Shown: positions 16,585 to 25,043, counted from the stretch's first letter. The stretch: DNA of 53,270 nucleotides from Bryobacterales bacterium (GCA_025350625.1 JANXXL010000311.1:1-53270); one strand, 5' to 3'. Numbers and translations: made by a program. The notes: generated from the sequence alone by a model not told the origin.

Positions 16585-17124
16585 ATGTTCAGCACTTCGC
16601 TCCGCGACGGCTTCGAGATCCGGTTGCTGGAGGAGCGCCACGCCGATGAAATGTTCGCCGCGGTCGAGCGCAATCGCGAACACTTGCGGCAGTGGCTGCC
16701 CTGGGTGGACGCTACCAAGACCGCGGATGACGGGTTGGCGTTCATTCGTTCGTCGCTCGAAATGTTTGCCGCGCAGCAGGGCTTCGCCGCCGCGATCTGG
16801 TACCGGGGCAGGGTGGCCGGGGTGATCGGAACGCACCGCATCGATTGGCGCAACCGGCGGGTGGAACTGGGCTATTGGCTGGCTCGCGAATTCGAGGGCA
16901 AAGGCATCATCACGGACGCCTGCCGTCTGGCGATTACGCATTTGTTTCGCGACATGGAATTGAACCGGGTGGAAATCCGCTGCGCGGCGGCGAACGCGAA
17001 GAGCAGCGCGATTCCGCGGCGGTTGGGATTCAAACTCGAGGGCACGCATCGCGACGCCGAACTGGTCAACGGGCGCTATCACGATTTGTTGGTGTACGGA
17101 ATGCTGAAATCCGAATGGCCCTAG
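16585..17124 (+). CDS. RimJ/RimL-type GNAT N-acetyltransferase
   Basis: This 179-residue protein starts one base after the rfbB stop. It has the GNAT core: GYWLAREFEGKGIITDACR corresponds to motif A with the acetyl-CoA pyrophosphate loop, and NAKSSAIPRRLGFKLEGTHRDA to motif B. The RimJ/RimL/YdaF type fits the family. It may acetylate a protein N-terminus or a sugar amine. Being in the rfbC-rfbB transcript, an amino-sugar role is possible but unproven. Its TAG stop is shared with the opposite gene in a CTAG at 17121-17124. Confidence 0.8.
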   Translation: MFSTSLRDGFEIRLLEERHADEMFAAVERNREHLRQWLPWVDATKTADDGLAFIRSSLEMFAAQQGFAAAIWYRGRVAGVIGTHRIDWRNRRVELGYWLAREFEGKGIITDACRLAITHLFRDMELNRVEIRCAAANAKSSAIPRRLGFKLEGTHRDAELVNGRYHDLLVYGMLKSEWP

Positions 17125-18710
17125 CGCGGGGGCGCCTGCGGCGCAAAGGGGTTCGTCGCAGAAAACGGATTGGGTTGCGAGAACGGATTGGGCGGGGCGG
17201 TCCCGGATGGCTGCCCTGGGATATTCTGTCCCAAACCGGTCTGCGGCTGCCCGTTTAGCGGCTGATTCTGTCCCGGCGCGCCGGTTTGGCCGGGCTGGTT
17301 GGCTCCCGGTTCATAAACGAACTCCCATTCTTGATACTTCGTGCGTTCGCGATAGGCTTTGATGCTGGGACCTTCGAACTTGCTGGCTACACCGGCGATG
17401 CCTGGCGAGCCAACCGGTCCATTCGTCGCAGGCGCTTGATTGGGGCGGAAGAGTTGGTTGTTGATAGCATCGAGCGCGGCGTTGCTGGGGCTGGCGGCGT
17501 TGGCTGGGTTCGGCTGCCCGCCGGCGGCGGGGTTTTGGAATGGGGCGGGTGATGATGGAGTGAAGGGCTGGGCTCCGTTATTAAATCCCTGCCCGGCGTT
17601 AAAGGGTTGACTGCCGTTAAAAGGCTGCGCGGGTGGTAATCCGGGTAAAGGCTGATTCGCCGAAGGCATTAACTGGCCGTCCTGATTGATGCTGATTTGG
17701 GGCGGATTTGGCGGCGCAGCAGCCAGGCCATTCTGGCCTAGTGGATTTGGATTTCCTGGGGCCATCGGCTGAGGGTTGGCTCCGCCCATTCCGGGGAGTT
17801 GTCCGGGGATTCCCGGTGCGGGCTGGAAGGGCTGGCCGGAGGCTGGAAGCGCCGGGATGGACTGCCCCGGGAAAGGCTGATTAGGGGACGCCGAGTTCGC
17901 TGCGCCAAGTTGCGAAGCACTAAACGGCGGGATGCCATTGGGTTGTCCGCCGGCGTTCGGGGGGCGCTGTCCCAGAGCTTGCTGTTGAGATGGTCCGGAC
18001 TGGGCGTTCGGCGTCGTGAGAGTGATCGGCGGCCACGTGCTGGGGTCGTCAGGATTGAAGTTCGCTGGATTCGCACCGAAGGGAGGAATGCCCGCCGGGT
18101 TTTGGTTAGCCGGATTGAATGTGCCCGCTTGCGGGAAGCCCGGGCCGGCAGAGAATCCCCGATCGCTCGGCCGCCGTTGCGCTGCGGCATTCTGGGGACC
18201 ACCAGGAGTGGTCACCTGGAAGGCGAGGTCATTGGGATTGCTCGGGCTGGTGTTGGACGTGTTCGCAGCGAGTGCGGAATTCAGGTTGTTGGACCCGAGC
18301 GGACCGCCGCCGGGGGTTTGTCCCGCGCCGGGCAATCCGCTGCTGGCGTTTTGGGCGGGCGGCTTTTGGACTAGGGAATCGGTCAGGAAACTCCCGTTGG
18401 TGTGGATCAGACGCCACTGGTCTTCACCGGTCATGGGATCTCTGTAGCGGCGGCGCAGGAAGCGTTTTTCGTTGGTGTTCTCCAGATCCTTGAGGTCCGC
18501 CGGGTAGCGCTTATTGACGGCGTAGTAGATCTGGATGGCGCGCTTGTACTGATTTCCGCGATCCATCAAGAGCTGCTCTTTATCGCGGGCGCTTTCAAAC
18601 GCGGCGCGCGGCAATTCCTGATACATGGTGAACGCTACTGCGGCGGCCATCAGGAAAATGACCAGCAGCGCGAAACCACCTTCGCGGCGGGGGCGCGCGT
18701 CTGTTGTCAT
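17121..18710 (-). CDS. pseudopilin-like protein with a long Asn/Pro/Gln/Gly-rich tail
   Basis: This 529-residue protein is the last gene of the secretion operon. Residues 8-35 read REGGFALLVIFLMAAAVAF, a type IV prepilin-like start with a hydrophobic helix. The position-5 Glu of major pilins is missing (Leu), as in some minor pseudopilins. Residues 45-105 (QYKRAIQIYYAVNKRYPADL, RRRYRDPMTGEDQWRLI) look like a GspG-type headgroup. From about 115 to 425 the chain is low-complexity and dominated by Asn, Pro, Gln, Gly and Ala. A short conserved patch, SIKAYRERTKYQEWEFVY, follows, then an NPF-repeat end. Its start overlaps the upstream gene (ATGA). Confidence 0.75.
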   Translation of the reverse strand: MTTDARPRREGGFALLVIFLMAAAVAFTMYQELPRAAFESARDKEQLLMDRGNQYKRAIQIYYAVNKRYPADLKDLENTNEKRFLRRRYRDPMTGEDQWRLIHTNGSFLTDSLVQKPPAQNASSGLPGAGQTPGGGPLGSNNLNSALAANTSNTSPSNPNDLAFQVTTPGGPQNAAAQRRPSDRGFSAGPGFPQAGTFNPANQNPAGIPPFGANPANFNPDDPSTWPPITLTTPNAQSGPSQQQALGQRPPNAGGQPNGIPPFSASQLGAANSASPNQPFPGQSIPALPASGQPFQPAPGIPGQLPGMGGANPQPMAPGNPNPLGQNGLAAAPPNPPQISINQDGQLMPSANQPLPGLPPAQPFNGSQPFNAGQGFNNGAQPFTPSSPAPFQNPAAGGQPNPANAASPSNAALDAINNQLFRPNQAPATNGPVGSPGIAGVASKFEGPSIKAYRERTKYQEWEFVYEPGANQPGQTGAPGQNQPLNGQPQTGLGQNIPGQPSGTAPPNPFSQPNPFSATNPFAPQAPPR

Positions 18711-19450
18711 CCGGGCAGCTCCTCCACCAGCGGCAGGGTTTGCTGATTGCTATTGGTGGTGTCTTCCACTACTGCCGAGTTTACGCCGATGCGAATTACT
18801 TTAAAGCGGTTGTGGATGACGTCGTTTTCGCCCGCCACCACAATGTCTTCGCCGTCGAGGAAAAAGGCGCGCTTGGAAACGCCCGGCAAAGCCATGCGCG
18901 GATCCGCGACGTAGCCATAGAATTTGAGGGGGATGGGCGGTATTACGGGCTTGGGCGGTGTGGCCGGCGGCGGCGGTTCGGCCGGTGGTGGAGGAGGCGT
19001 CGTGGGCTTAACTGGCGCTACTATTGGCGTCGGGTCCTTCGGTTTGGGCGGCGCGCCGAACTCGAACAGGCTGCGCTCGCCGCCCTCGAGCGGGAGGCTT
19101 TGCAGTTGCGCCAGCAAGTCGAGTTTCAAGGCCGGATCGATACGGCTGACATCCACGTCATCGGGCAGTTTCAGAGTGGGCTTGAAGTCCTGGATGGCGG
19201 TTTCGCCGCGGCGCGTCGACATGCCGCCTTGCGGAGGCATGGGCGTGAGCGCGGCGTTCGAGGTCGAGCGATTGCGCGGGCCTAATGATTCGAGGGGCAC
19301 GGGGGTCCGCACCGGGGAAGAGGTAGCTGCGACGCCCGAGGGAACGTCCGGGCGGTTCATGAGGTACACCGCCACCAGAACCACCGCCAAGCCGCCCAGG
19401 ATGGCTAGCTTTTTTGGCTCGGCGCCGAGTTGCGAAGGGATCAGGTTCAT
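18707..19450 (-). CDS. PilP/GspC-like inner-membrane assembly protein
   Basis: This 247-residue protein has a short cytoplasmic start, one transmembrane helix (KLAILGGLAVVLVAVYLM), a Pro-rich periplasmic stretch with runs of Pro, and a C-terminal beta domain. The sequence FYGYVADPRMALPGVSKRAFFLDGEDIVVAGENDVIHNRFKV resembles the PilP/GspC homology domain that contacts the secretin. It is fourth after PilM/PilN/PilO-like genes, where PilP is expected. Overlapping ATGA junctions on both sides show tight coupling. Confidence 0.7.
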   Translation of the reverse strand: MNLIPSQLGAEPKKLAILGGLAVVLVAVYLMNRPDVPSGVAATSSPVRTPVPLESLGPRNRSTSNAALTPMPPQGGMSTRRGETAIQDFKPTLKLPDDVDVSRIDPALKLDLLAQLQSLPLEGGERSLFEFGAPPKPKDPTPIVAPVKPTTPPPPPAEPPPPATPPKPVIPPIPLKFYGYVADPRMALPGVSKRAFFLDGEDIVVAGENDVIHNRFKVIRIGVNSAVVEDTTNSNQQTLPLVEELPG

Positions 19451-20022
19451 GGTTCCGAACCATCCTGCCGCACAAACGTGTCGATCTTCATGCTGATGTT
19501 CAAGGTGCCGCCGGATTGCTGCGGCGCCGCGTTCAAGGCTTCGATGATCAGCAGGCGCGGGGAGCGGTCGAGCTCATGGACGAAACGCATGAGGTTGGCG
19601 TAGGTGCCCTCGTAATTGGCGGAGATGCTCATCATGCTGAGGGAGTCGGAGCCTTCGATCGGTTCGGTCGCGTAGGCATGCTCCTTGGGCTTGATCTTGG
19701 CATTATCGGCTGCGGCGACCAGCTCGGCAAGCAGCGTCGAATAAGCGGTACGGCGGGCGAGAAAGTATTCGCTAAGGAACTTGTCGCCTTCTGCCCGGCC
19801 CTGTTCGACAGCGGCTACGTGCTTGCGAGTGCTGGCGACCAGCGCACGTTTGGCGGCGACCTGCGTTTCAAGAGCCGCCAGTTGCCGTTCGAGATCGCCG
19901 GCCGAGCCGCCGGGCGGATAGAGCACGATCCACGCCGCGGCTATGGACGCCACGCTTAACACCAGCAATGCGATGAGCCACCATCGGGTGACCCCTGCCG
20001 CGCCGTTAAAGTTTCTGGCCAT
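19447..20022 (-). CDS. PilO-like assembly protein
   Basis: This 191-residue bitopic membrane protein has a helix at about residues 15-33 (WLIALLVLSVASIAAAW) followed by a coiled coil (DLERQLAALETQVAAKRALV). An alpha/beta region then follows: SLSMMSISANYEGTYANLMRFVHELDRSPRLLIIEALNA. The last segment is the clearest match to PilO/GspM-type proteins, which pair with PilN on the periplasmic side. It overlaps the PilN-like gene by 17 bases. Confidence 0.8.
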   Translation of the reverse strand: MARNFNGAAGVTRWWLIALLVLSVASIAAAWIVLYPPGGSAGDLERQLAALETQVAAKRALVASTRKHVAAVEQGRAEGDKFLSEYFLARRTAYSTLLAELVAAADNAKIKPKEHAYATEPIEGSDSLSMMSISANYEGTYANLMRFVHELDRSPRLLIIEALNAAPQQSGGTLNISMKIDTFVRQDGSEP

Positions 20023-20575
20023 AGTTCACACTTACGCGGTAGCGGTAAAGCGGTTCGTTATCGGTCGGCGGCGCTGAATTGTGGAGCGTGGCGGGGCCAA
20101 AGCGCGGCGAAGTTTGCAGTTGTTTCAAAAACGTGATGACGGGGGCGGGGCTCTGCGAGCCTACTACCATGTCGAGCAAAACCTGGTTGCGGGAATTGAT
20201 CTGCGGCAAACGTACCTGGATCAGTCGGACGTTGGCAGGCATGACGGCCTCGAGGTCAGCGAAAATCTTGGTCCAGCTCACTGACTTGCGTTCGACCAGG
20301 GTGTTTAACAAAAGGCTGCGCTCGAGGACGCTGGCGTTGGCGGGTTGACGGAGTGTCGCCTCGAGGCGTGCCTGCTCGGCCGAGATGGAGGCGAGTTCCT
20401 GGTTGAGACGAATCACTTGCGCGCGGGTGTCCCCGGAATGCGTGCGGTCGGCTGCGATTAGAGACAGCAAAACCATTAACAACACCGCGAGCGTTGCGGC
20501 GCCAAATCCGGTGGCCAGCAGGACGGGGCGATCCCGACGGAAAGGTTCGCTCGCCAGATTGATAGGGATTCGCAT
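20006..20575 (-). CDS. PilN-like assembly protein
   Basis: This 189-residue protein starts MRIPINLASEPFRRDRP, the conserved cytoplasmic INLA(S/T)EPF motif by which PilN docks into PilM. One transmembrane helix (about residues 22-43), a coiled coil and a C-terminal ferredoxin-like domain (LLNTLVERKSVSWTKIFADLEAVMP and beyond) complete it. This motif makes the assignment strong. It follows the PilM-like gene after one base. Confidence 0.88.
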   Translation of the reverse strand: MRIPINLASEPFRRDRPVLLATGFGAATLAVLLMVLLSLIAADRTHSGDTRAQVIRLNQELASISAEQARLEATLRQPANASVLERSLLLNTLVERKSVSWTKIFADLEAVMPANVRLIQVRLPQINSRNQVLLDMVVGSQSPAPVITFLKQLQTSPRFGPATLHNSAPPTDNEPLYRYRVSVNYGQKL

Positions 20576-20576
20576 G

Positions 20577-21464
20577 TTAGTTGTGCGCTCCTTCGAGGAA
20601 CCCTAGCAACCCAGCGTTGTAGGGTCCCGGCGCGCCGTAGCGGCTGCGCAGCACATCCTTTTCGAAGCGCAACGCGCTGAGCGCAGAGGGCGGGAATCCG
20701 CACAGGGTGAGTTTGTCGGCTGGCTGCGAGAGTTCATCCTCGACGTAAGAGAAGGTGGGCTGTAGCACCGCGAGAATTTGGTTTTCATTTACATCTTCGA
20801 GGGCGACGCAGCGGAATAGTTTCAAGGTTTCACCGCGGAGCACCATCACTGTCAGTGTCTTCGCGCTTAGTTTGGCGACCACATTTACGGCGCCGGGGCG
20901 GGTCGCGGGGGGACACAAAGGCAGGGAGGCGAGCGAAGAGGTGGTCACTTCTCCGGCGTGAAAATTCATGGCGCGGAAGAGCGCTTCGTAGCGCGCGATG
21001 ATTTCGAGCGCGACAATGACCGCCACTACTTCGATGGTCGAGCCTTTTTCAGCGGGCTGGGCGAAATAGCTGACGGCGGCCGAGTCGATATCGAAGGGCA
21101 GAGTCTTCTTCAAGCGGAAACGGATGAGCGAGAGCTGCTCTTCAGGCGAAGACGGGAACGAATCGAAATCCAGCACGCTGACGCGCGCGGCGTAATCCGG
21201 CAGAATCAGCGCGGCGCGGCGGCGTTTGCGGGAACTATCGAGGGGAGCGATGTACTTGAGTACGGCCGCAGCCGCGTCGGCCTTATGAATGTTGTCGTCG
21301 ACCGGAGAAACCACCAGCGTGCCAGGGGCGAAGGGAACGAAGCCCGCGTCGCCGGCCTGCCCGTTGCCGGGCTGCGCGTACGCGATACCCGCTTCCGACA
21401 GTTCGAACACATGACTAGGAGGCGGGTCTTTTACCAGGCGCGAAATTTGGCTCAGGATGGACAT
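20577..21464 (-). CDS. PilM-like cytoplasmic actin-fold protein
   Basis: This 295-residue protein is positioned before PilN and has PilM-type features: an early DPPPSHVFELSEAGIAYAQ strand pair, SLIRFRLKKTLPFDIDSAAVSYF (a PilM hallmark near residue 110), and a central VVAVIVALEIIARYEALFRAMNF. The actin-like phosphate loops are weak, so nucleotide binding is uncertain. PilM links the cytoplasmic motor to the inner-membrane PilN/PilO platform. Confidence 0.75.
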   Translation of the reverse strand: MSILSQISRLVKDPPPSHVFELSEAGIAYAQPGNGQAGDAGFVPFAPGTLVVSPVDDNIHKADAAAAVLKYIAPLDSSRKRRRAALILPDYAARVSVLDFDSFPSSPEEQLSLIRFRLKKTLPFDIDSAAVSYFAQPAEKGSTIEVVAVIVALEIIARYEALFRAMNFHAGEVTTSSLASLPLCPPATRPGAVNVVAKLSAKTLTVMVLRGETLKLFRCVALEDVNENQILAVLQPTFSYVEDELSQPADKLTLCGFPPSALSALRFEKDVLRSRYGAPGPYNAGLLGFLEGAHN

Positions 21465-21476
21465 GGGCGTGCCGGT

Positions 21477-23123
21477 TCAGACCTCGATGAAGGTGACCTT
21501 ATTAATCTCCTTGAGCGTAGTCACGCCCGCGCGCGCTTTTTCGAGCGCCGATTCCCGCAGGAAGGTCATGCCTTCCTCGCGCGCCGTGCGGCGGATTTCG
21601 GAGGCGGGGCGGCGGTTGAGAATCATTTCGCGAATGCGCTCGGATAGGTCCAGTAATTCGTGGATCGCGCTGCGGCCGCGGAATCCGGTGCCGCCACATT
21701 CAAAGCAGCCTGCGCCTTCATAAAAAGTCACGGCGCCCCAATCGGCGAGGGCCAGGCCGCTCTCGGTGAGGTACTCGTCGGAATACTTGACGGGCGCTTT
21801 GCAATGCGGACAAATGACGCGCACCAAACGCTGCGCCAGAATACAGTTGAGCGCGGAGACGAAGTTGTAGGCTTCGACGCCCATGTTGAGGAAGCGGCCA
21901 AGCACATCCAGCACGTTATTGGCGTGGACGGTGGTGAATACCAAGTGACCGGTAAGCGCGGCGTTGATGGCAATCTGCGCGGTTTCCTGGTCGCGAATTT
22001 CGCCCACCATGACTTTGTCGGGATCGTGGCGCAGGATGGAGCGCAAACCGCGCGCGAAGGTGAGTCCCTTCTTTTCATTCACGGGAATCTGGGTGATGCC
22101 CTTGATCTGGTATTCGACGGGATCTTCAATGGTGATGATCTTGTCTTCGTCGTTCTTGATTTCGCTGAGCGCGGCGTAGAGGGTGGTGGTTTTGCCCGAG
22201 CCGGTGGGCCCGGTGACCAGCACCATGCCGTAAGGTTCCTTGATATAGCGGCGGAACTTGGTCAGGTCGTTATCGGCGAAGCCCACCACATCGAGCGAAA
22301 GCTTGGCGAATTTCTCGCTCATGGACTCTTTGTCGAGCACGCGCAACACGGCATCCTCACCATAGATGGTGGGCATGATGGAGACGCGAAAATCGATGAG
22401 CCGGTTCTTGTAACGCACGCGGAAGCGGCCGTCCTGGGGGACGCGGCGCTCGGCGATGTCGAGTTCGCTCATGACCTTGATGCGCGAAATGATGGTGGAG
22501 TGCCAGTCTTTGGCAATGGGCGGCATGGCGTAGTGCAGCACGCCGTCGATGCGGTACTTGATGGCCACTTCCTGGTCACGGGTTTCGATGTGGATGTCGC
22601 TCGCGCGCCGTTCGAGTGCATTGAAGATGGTGGTATCGACCAGCTTGATCACCGGCGCGATGTCGGAATCGCCGGCGGCTAAGCGGTCAATCGAGAGCGT
22701 CTCGTCGGGGTTGTCTTCATCGCCGACGACGTCGAGCGCGAAGCCCTCCGTCACCTCTTCGAGAACGCGCTGCGATTGTTCGGTTTTCTTGAGGAGGTCG
22801 GAAATCTGCGAAAGCGTGGCCACGCGTACACGCAGCTTTTTGCCAAGCAGTACGGCCAGTTCGTCGATCAGGTTGAGATTTCGGGGATCGGCAATGGCGA
22901 TTTCGAGGGTGCCGTTTTCTCCGGCGCCCGCGCCGTTATAGGCCTGAATGGGCACGAAATTGTAGCGGAACATGAGATCGACCGGGATCGAATGGAACAG
23001 CTCATGGTCGATGCGGGTTTCCTTGAGATCGACAAACTCGTGATAATAGCGCCCGGCTAGAGCGCGCGCCTTGGAGATTTCGAGCACCGGATCTAGGGGA
23101 ACGATTTGGTTAGTGGCCGCCAT
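21477..23123 (-). CDS. GspE/PilB-type assembly ATPase
   Basis: This 548-residue AAA-like secretion ATPase powers pilus or pseudopilus extension. An N-terminal MshEN-like domain (about residues 1-150) is followed by the RecA core. Walker A is GPTGSGKTTTLYAALSE, the Asp box and Walker B lie in IITIEDPVEYQI and MVGEIRDQETAQIAINAALTG, and the His box is FTTVHANN. A tetra-Cys zinc site (CPHC ... CFEC) precedes the end, as in GspE/PilB. It ends 12 bases before the PilM-like gene and follows gspF by 9 bases. Confidence 0.95.
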   Translation of the reverse strand: MAATNQIVPLDPVLEISKARALAGRYYHEFVDLKETRIDHELFHSIPVDLMFRYNFVPIQAYNGAGAGENGTLEIAIADPRNLNLIDELAVLLGKKLRVRVATLSQISDLLKKTEQSQRVLEEVTEGFALDVVGDEDNPDETLSIDRLAAGDSDIAPVIKLVDTTIFNALERRASDIHIETRDQEVAIKYRIDGVLHYAMPPIAKDWHSTIISRIKVMSELDIAERRVPQDGRFRVRYKNRLIDFRVSIMPTIYGEDAVLRVLDKESMSEKFAKLSLDVVGFADNDLTKFRRYIKEPYGMVLVTGPTGSGKTTTLYAALSEIKNDEDKIITIEDPVEYQIKGITQIPVNEKKGLTFARGLRSILRHDPDKVMVGEIRDQETAQIAINAALTGHLVFTTVHANNVLDVLGRFLNMGVEAYNFVSALNCILAQRLVRVICPHCKAPVKYSDEYLTESGLALADWGAVTFYEGAGCFECGGTGFRGRSAIHELLDLSERIREMILNRRPASEIRRTAREEGMTFLRESALEKARAGVTTLKEINKVTFIEV

Positions 23124-23132
23124 AGTTGGATC

Positions 23133-24347
23133 TCAGGAACGGATGGAGTCCGCCAAGGAAAAGATCGGCAGATACAGGGAAATCAACACAAAAGCGACAA
23201 AGATGCCCATTATGATCATGATTACGGGTTCAATCAGACTCAGCGCGGCAGTTACCCGGGTCGCCACGTCGTCTTCGTAAAATTCGGCTACGCTGCCGAG
23301 CATCGCGGGCAACGCGCCCGTCGATTCGCCTACCTCAATCATATCCAGCGACAGGCTGGGGAAAACGCCGGTAATGCGCAGGGCTCCTGAAAGCGACTGC
23401 CCTTCGCGTACCAGTTTGGTGGCTTTTTGGAGGACTTTTTTCAGTACCTGGGTGCCGAGCGAATCGGCCGAGGTATCGAGCGCCTGCATCAGCGGGATAC
23501 CGCCGATGAGCAGGGTGCTCAACACGCGAGAAAATTGCGCCACCTGATATTTGAGCCAAACTTCGCCCAAGACGGGGACTTTCAGCAGCGCGCGGTCGAA
23601 GGCTTCCTTGCCGGCAGGCGTTTTCGACCACATCCGCAAGGCGACGATGGTAACCACAAGAGCCGCAAATCCGAAAAGCACGTAGCCGCGTGCGGTAGTG
23701 CCGATGGCGATCAGGATCAGCGTGGGCGTGGGCAACTGCGCCTGCATGCTTTTATAGAGTTCGGCGAAGTTCGGCACCACATAGGTGATCAAGAACACGA
23801 TCAGGCAGGTGACCAGGACGATCAACAGCGCCGGGTACATCAGCGAAACCAGCAGCTTCTTGCGCACGGACAAGGCGAGTTTCTGGTAGGTAACGAAGCG
23901 CTCGATCACTTCGGCGAGCGATCCGCTGCGCTCGCCGGCGAGGACGCTGGTGACATAGATGGGCGGGAAGACGCCCTGCTTGGCGAAGGCGTCGGAGAGC
24001 AGGGCGCCGCTCTTCACTTCATCGCGCACGTTGCGGATGTGGCTCGACAGTTTGGGATCGGTGAGGCGTTCGGCCAGCAAGTCCAACGCGCGGAGGATGG
24101 GCAGGCCGGCGCGAATCAGGGTGACAAACTGCTGGTTGAAGATCAGGAATTTTTCCAAGTTGAAGCGCTTGCCGCTGGGGCGCAGGCCGGAGGCGAGGCC
24201 GCCGATTTCCGAGCGCGGCTTGATGTTATAGACCAGGAAACCCTGCTGCGTGTAGCGGTCGCGCAATTCCCGCTCAGAGGCCGCTTCGGCCACCTGCTGG
24301 TGAATCTCACCTCGCGCATCGGCGTATTTTAGGGTCCACTCGGCCAT
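23133..24347 (-). CDS. GspF/PilC inner-membrane platform protein
   Basis: This 404-residue protein is the first gene of the operon and has two T2SSF domains. The first includes FLIFNQQFVTLIRAGLPILRALDLL. The second includes FSRVLSTLLIGGIPLMQALDTSADS and MIEVGESTGALPAMLGSVAEFYEDDV. Three transmembrane segments are visible, the last near PVIMIIMGIFVAFVLISLYLPIF. It anchors the ATPase to the membrane. No ribosome binding site is clear before ATG 24347, and a short hairpin lies just upstream. Secretin, prepilin peptidase and retraction ATPase genes are not in the window. Confidence 0.95.
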   Translation of the reverse strand: MAEWTLKYADARGEIHQQVAEAASERELRDRYTQQGFLVYNIKPRSEIGGLASGLRPSGKRFNLEKFLIFNQQFVTLIRAGLPILRALDLLAERLTDPKLSSHIRNVRDEVKSGALLSDAFAKQGVFPPIYVTSVLAGERSGSLAEVIERFVTYQKLALSVRKKLLVSLMYPALLIVLVTCLIVFLITYVVPNFAELYKSMQAQLPTPTLILIAIGTTARGYVLFGFAALVVTIVALRMWSKTPAGKEAFDRALLKVPVLGEVWLKYQVAQFSRVLSTLLIGGIPLMQALDTSADSLGTQVLKKVLQKATKLVREGQSLSGALRITGVFPSLSLDMIEVGESTGALPAMLGSVAEFYEDDVATRVTAALSLIEPVIMIIMGIFVAFVLISLYLPIFSLADSIRS

Positions 24348-24363
24348 GCCGTAAGTTATTGAG

Positions 24364-24379
24364 GGCTGGTTACCCAGCC
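24364..24379 (-). other. hairpin between brnA and gspF
   Basis: GGCTGG and CCAGCC pair around a TTAC loop. It lies 17 to 32 bases upstream of the gspF start. It could be a weak terminator for the upstream toxin-antitoxin transcript or a leader structure. No T-run is seen. Confidence 0.35.
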
Positions 24380-24453
24380 TGAAGACAATCCTCCGCCTGA
24401 CTTACAAAAGGATAGACGCGGGCCGAGGCCGGAACGTGCAGTGATCATGGTGG

Positions 24454-24714
24454 CTAGCTCGCACGCTCATGGAGCCAAACTTTAATAAGAGATTGATAAG
24501 GAACGTCGCGACGGTTGGCTTCGACCTTGATGCGCTCCAGCAAATCCACAGGCAACCGGAGCGAAATCGATTTCGTGGATGGCCTCAGGTTCGGGAACCG
24601 GGCAAGTTGAGCTTGAGACCAATCCAGGTATTGGGTGGTGTCGTGGGTTTCCCAAAACTTTCGCTCCGCCGTGGTGGAACGGAATTTAGGAACCGGCTTG
24701 AGATGCTTTTTCAT
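24454..24714 (-). CDS. brnA: BrnA/CopG-type antitoxin
   Basis: This 86-residue protein starts at ATG 24714, behind a GGAAGG-type site and overlapping brnT by 29 bases. The N-terminal half (FRSTTAERKFWETHDTTQYLDW) would bind the toxin. The C-terminal half (STKSISLRLPVDLLERIKVEANRRDVPYQSLIKVWL) is a ribbon-helix-helix DNA-binding domain of the CopG antitoxin type. It should neutralise BrnT and repress the operon through the inverted repeat upstream of brnT. A TTG at 24720 would extend it by two residues. Confidence 0.88.
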   Translation of the reverse strand: MKKHLKPVPKFRSTTAERKFWETHDTTQYLDWSQAQLARFPNLRPSTKSISLRLPVDLLERIKVEANRRDVPYQSLIKVWLHERAS

Positions 24715-24997
24715 AGACAACCTTTTCCTTCCGGTGCATGGGGCGGGCCGATATTACACGAATTCTGGCACCCGACCCTCGAACGGTGAATGAGACGTGA
24801 AGCAAACGGCCTTCGCCGCTCCTGCCCAGCGCGTGAAACCGGGGCTCCTCGCCGCTGTGCTTAAAGTCTTCGAGTAACAGCAGGGGCTGATGGAGAAATA
24901 CCTGTTCGGCCTCCCGCTGCGTGACACCGTGCCTTTCGTTCTTGTGCTCATTTCCGGAGTCCCATTCGAATTCCTCGAACCGGATCAGATCCAGCAT
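24686..24997 (-). CDS. brnT: BrnT-family ribonuclease toxin
   Basis: This 103-residue protein has the BrnT pattern: FEEFEWDSGNEHKNERHGV, then EAEQVF, then EEPRFHALGRSGEGRLLHVSFTVR, and RIRVISARPMHRKEKVVYE at the end. BrnT has a RelE-like fold and cleaves RNA to block translation. Toxin-first order with an overlapping antitoxin is typical of brnTA. The gene looks intact. A perfect inverted repeat ends four bases before its ATG. Confidence 0.9.
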   Translation of the reverse strand: MLDLIRFEEFEWDSGNEHKNERHGVTQREAEQVFLHQPLLLLEDFKHSGEEPRFHALGRSGEGRLLHVSFTVRGSGARIRVISARPMHRKEKVVYEKASQAGS

Positions 24998-25000
24998 TCT

Positions 25001-25021
25001 CGTATATCACCATAATATACG
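25001..25021 (-). promoter_or_regulatory. palindromic operator/promoter of brnTA
   Basis: CGTATAT at 25001-25007 and ATATACG at 25015-25021 are perfect inverted arms with a seven-base spacer. Read on the minus strand, the repeat contains TATATT/TATTAT, which could serve as a -10 box very close to the brnT ATG (24997). That suggests a short leader and autorepression by BrnA. Confidence 0.6.
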
Positions 25022-25043
25022 ATTCGGGGACGATAGGGCGCGC

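Noticed and set aside
15528..16853. 441-residue open frame antisense to rfbB and the acetyltransferase
   Set aside because: It is a shadow of GC-rich coding sequence on the other strand. It shows no family motif, and the plus-strand frames have clear catalytic motifs.
17300..18300. Biased sequence that could be read as a mobile or repetitive element
   Set aside because: It is the Asn/Pro/Gln/Gly-rich tail of the pseudopilin-like protein in a continuous frame, without terminal repeats or target duplications.
21660..22682. 340-residue plus-strand frame across gspE
   Set aside because: It is antisense to the Walker motifs of the ATPase gene, has Asp/Gly/His-rich shadow composition and no recognisable domain.
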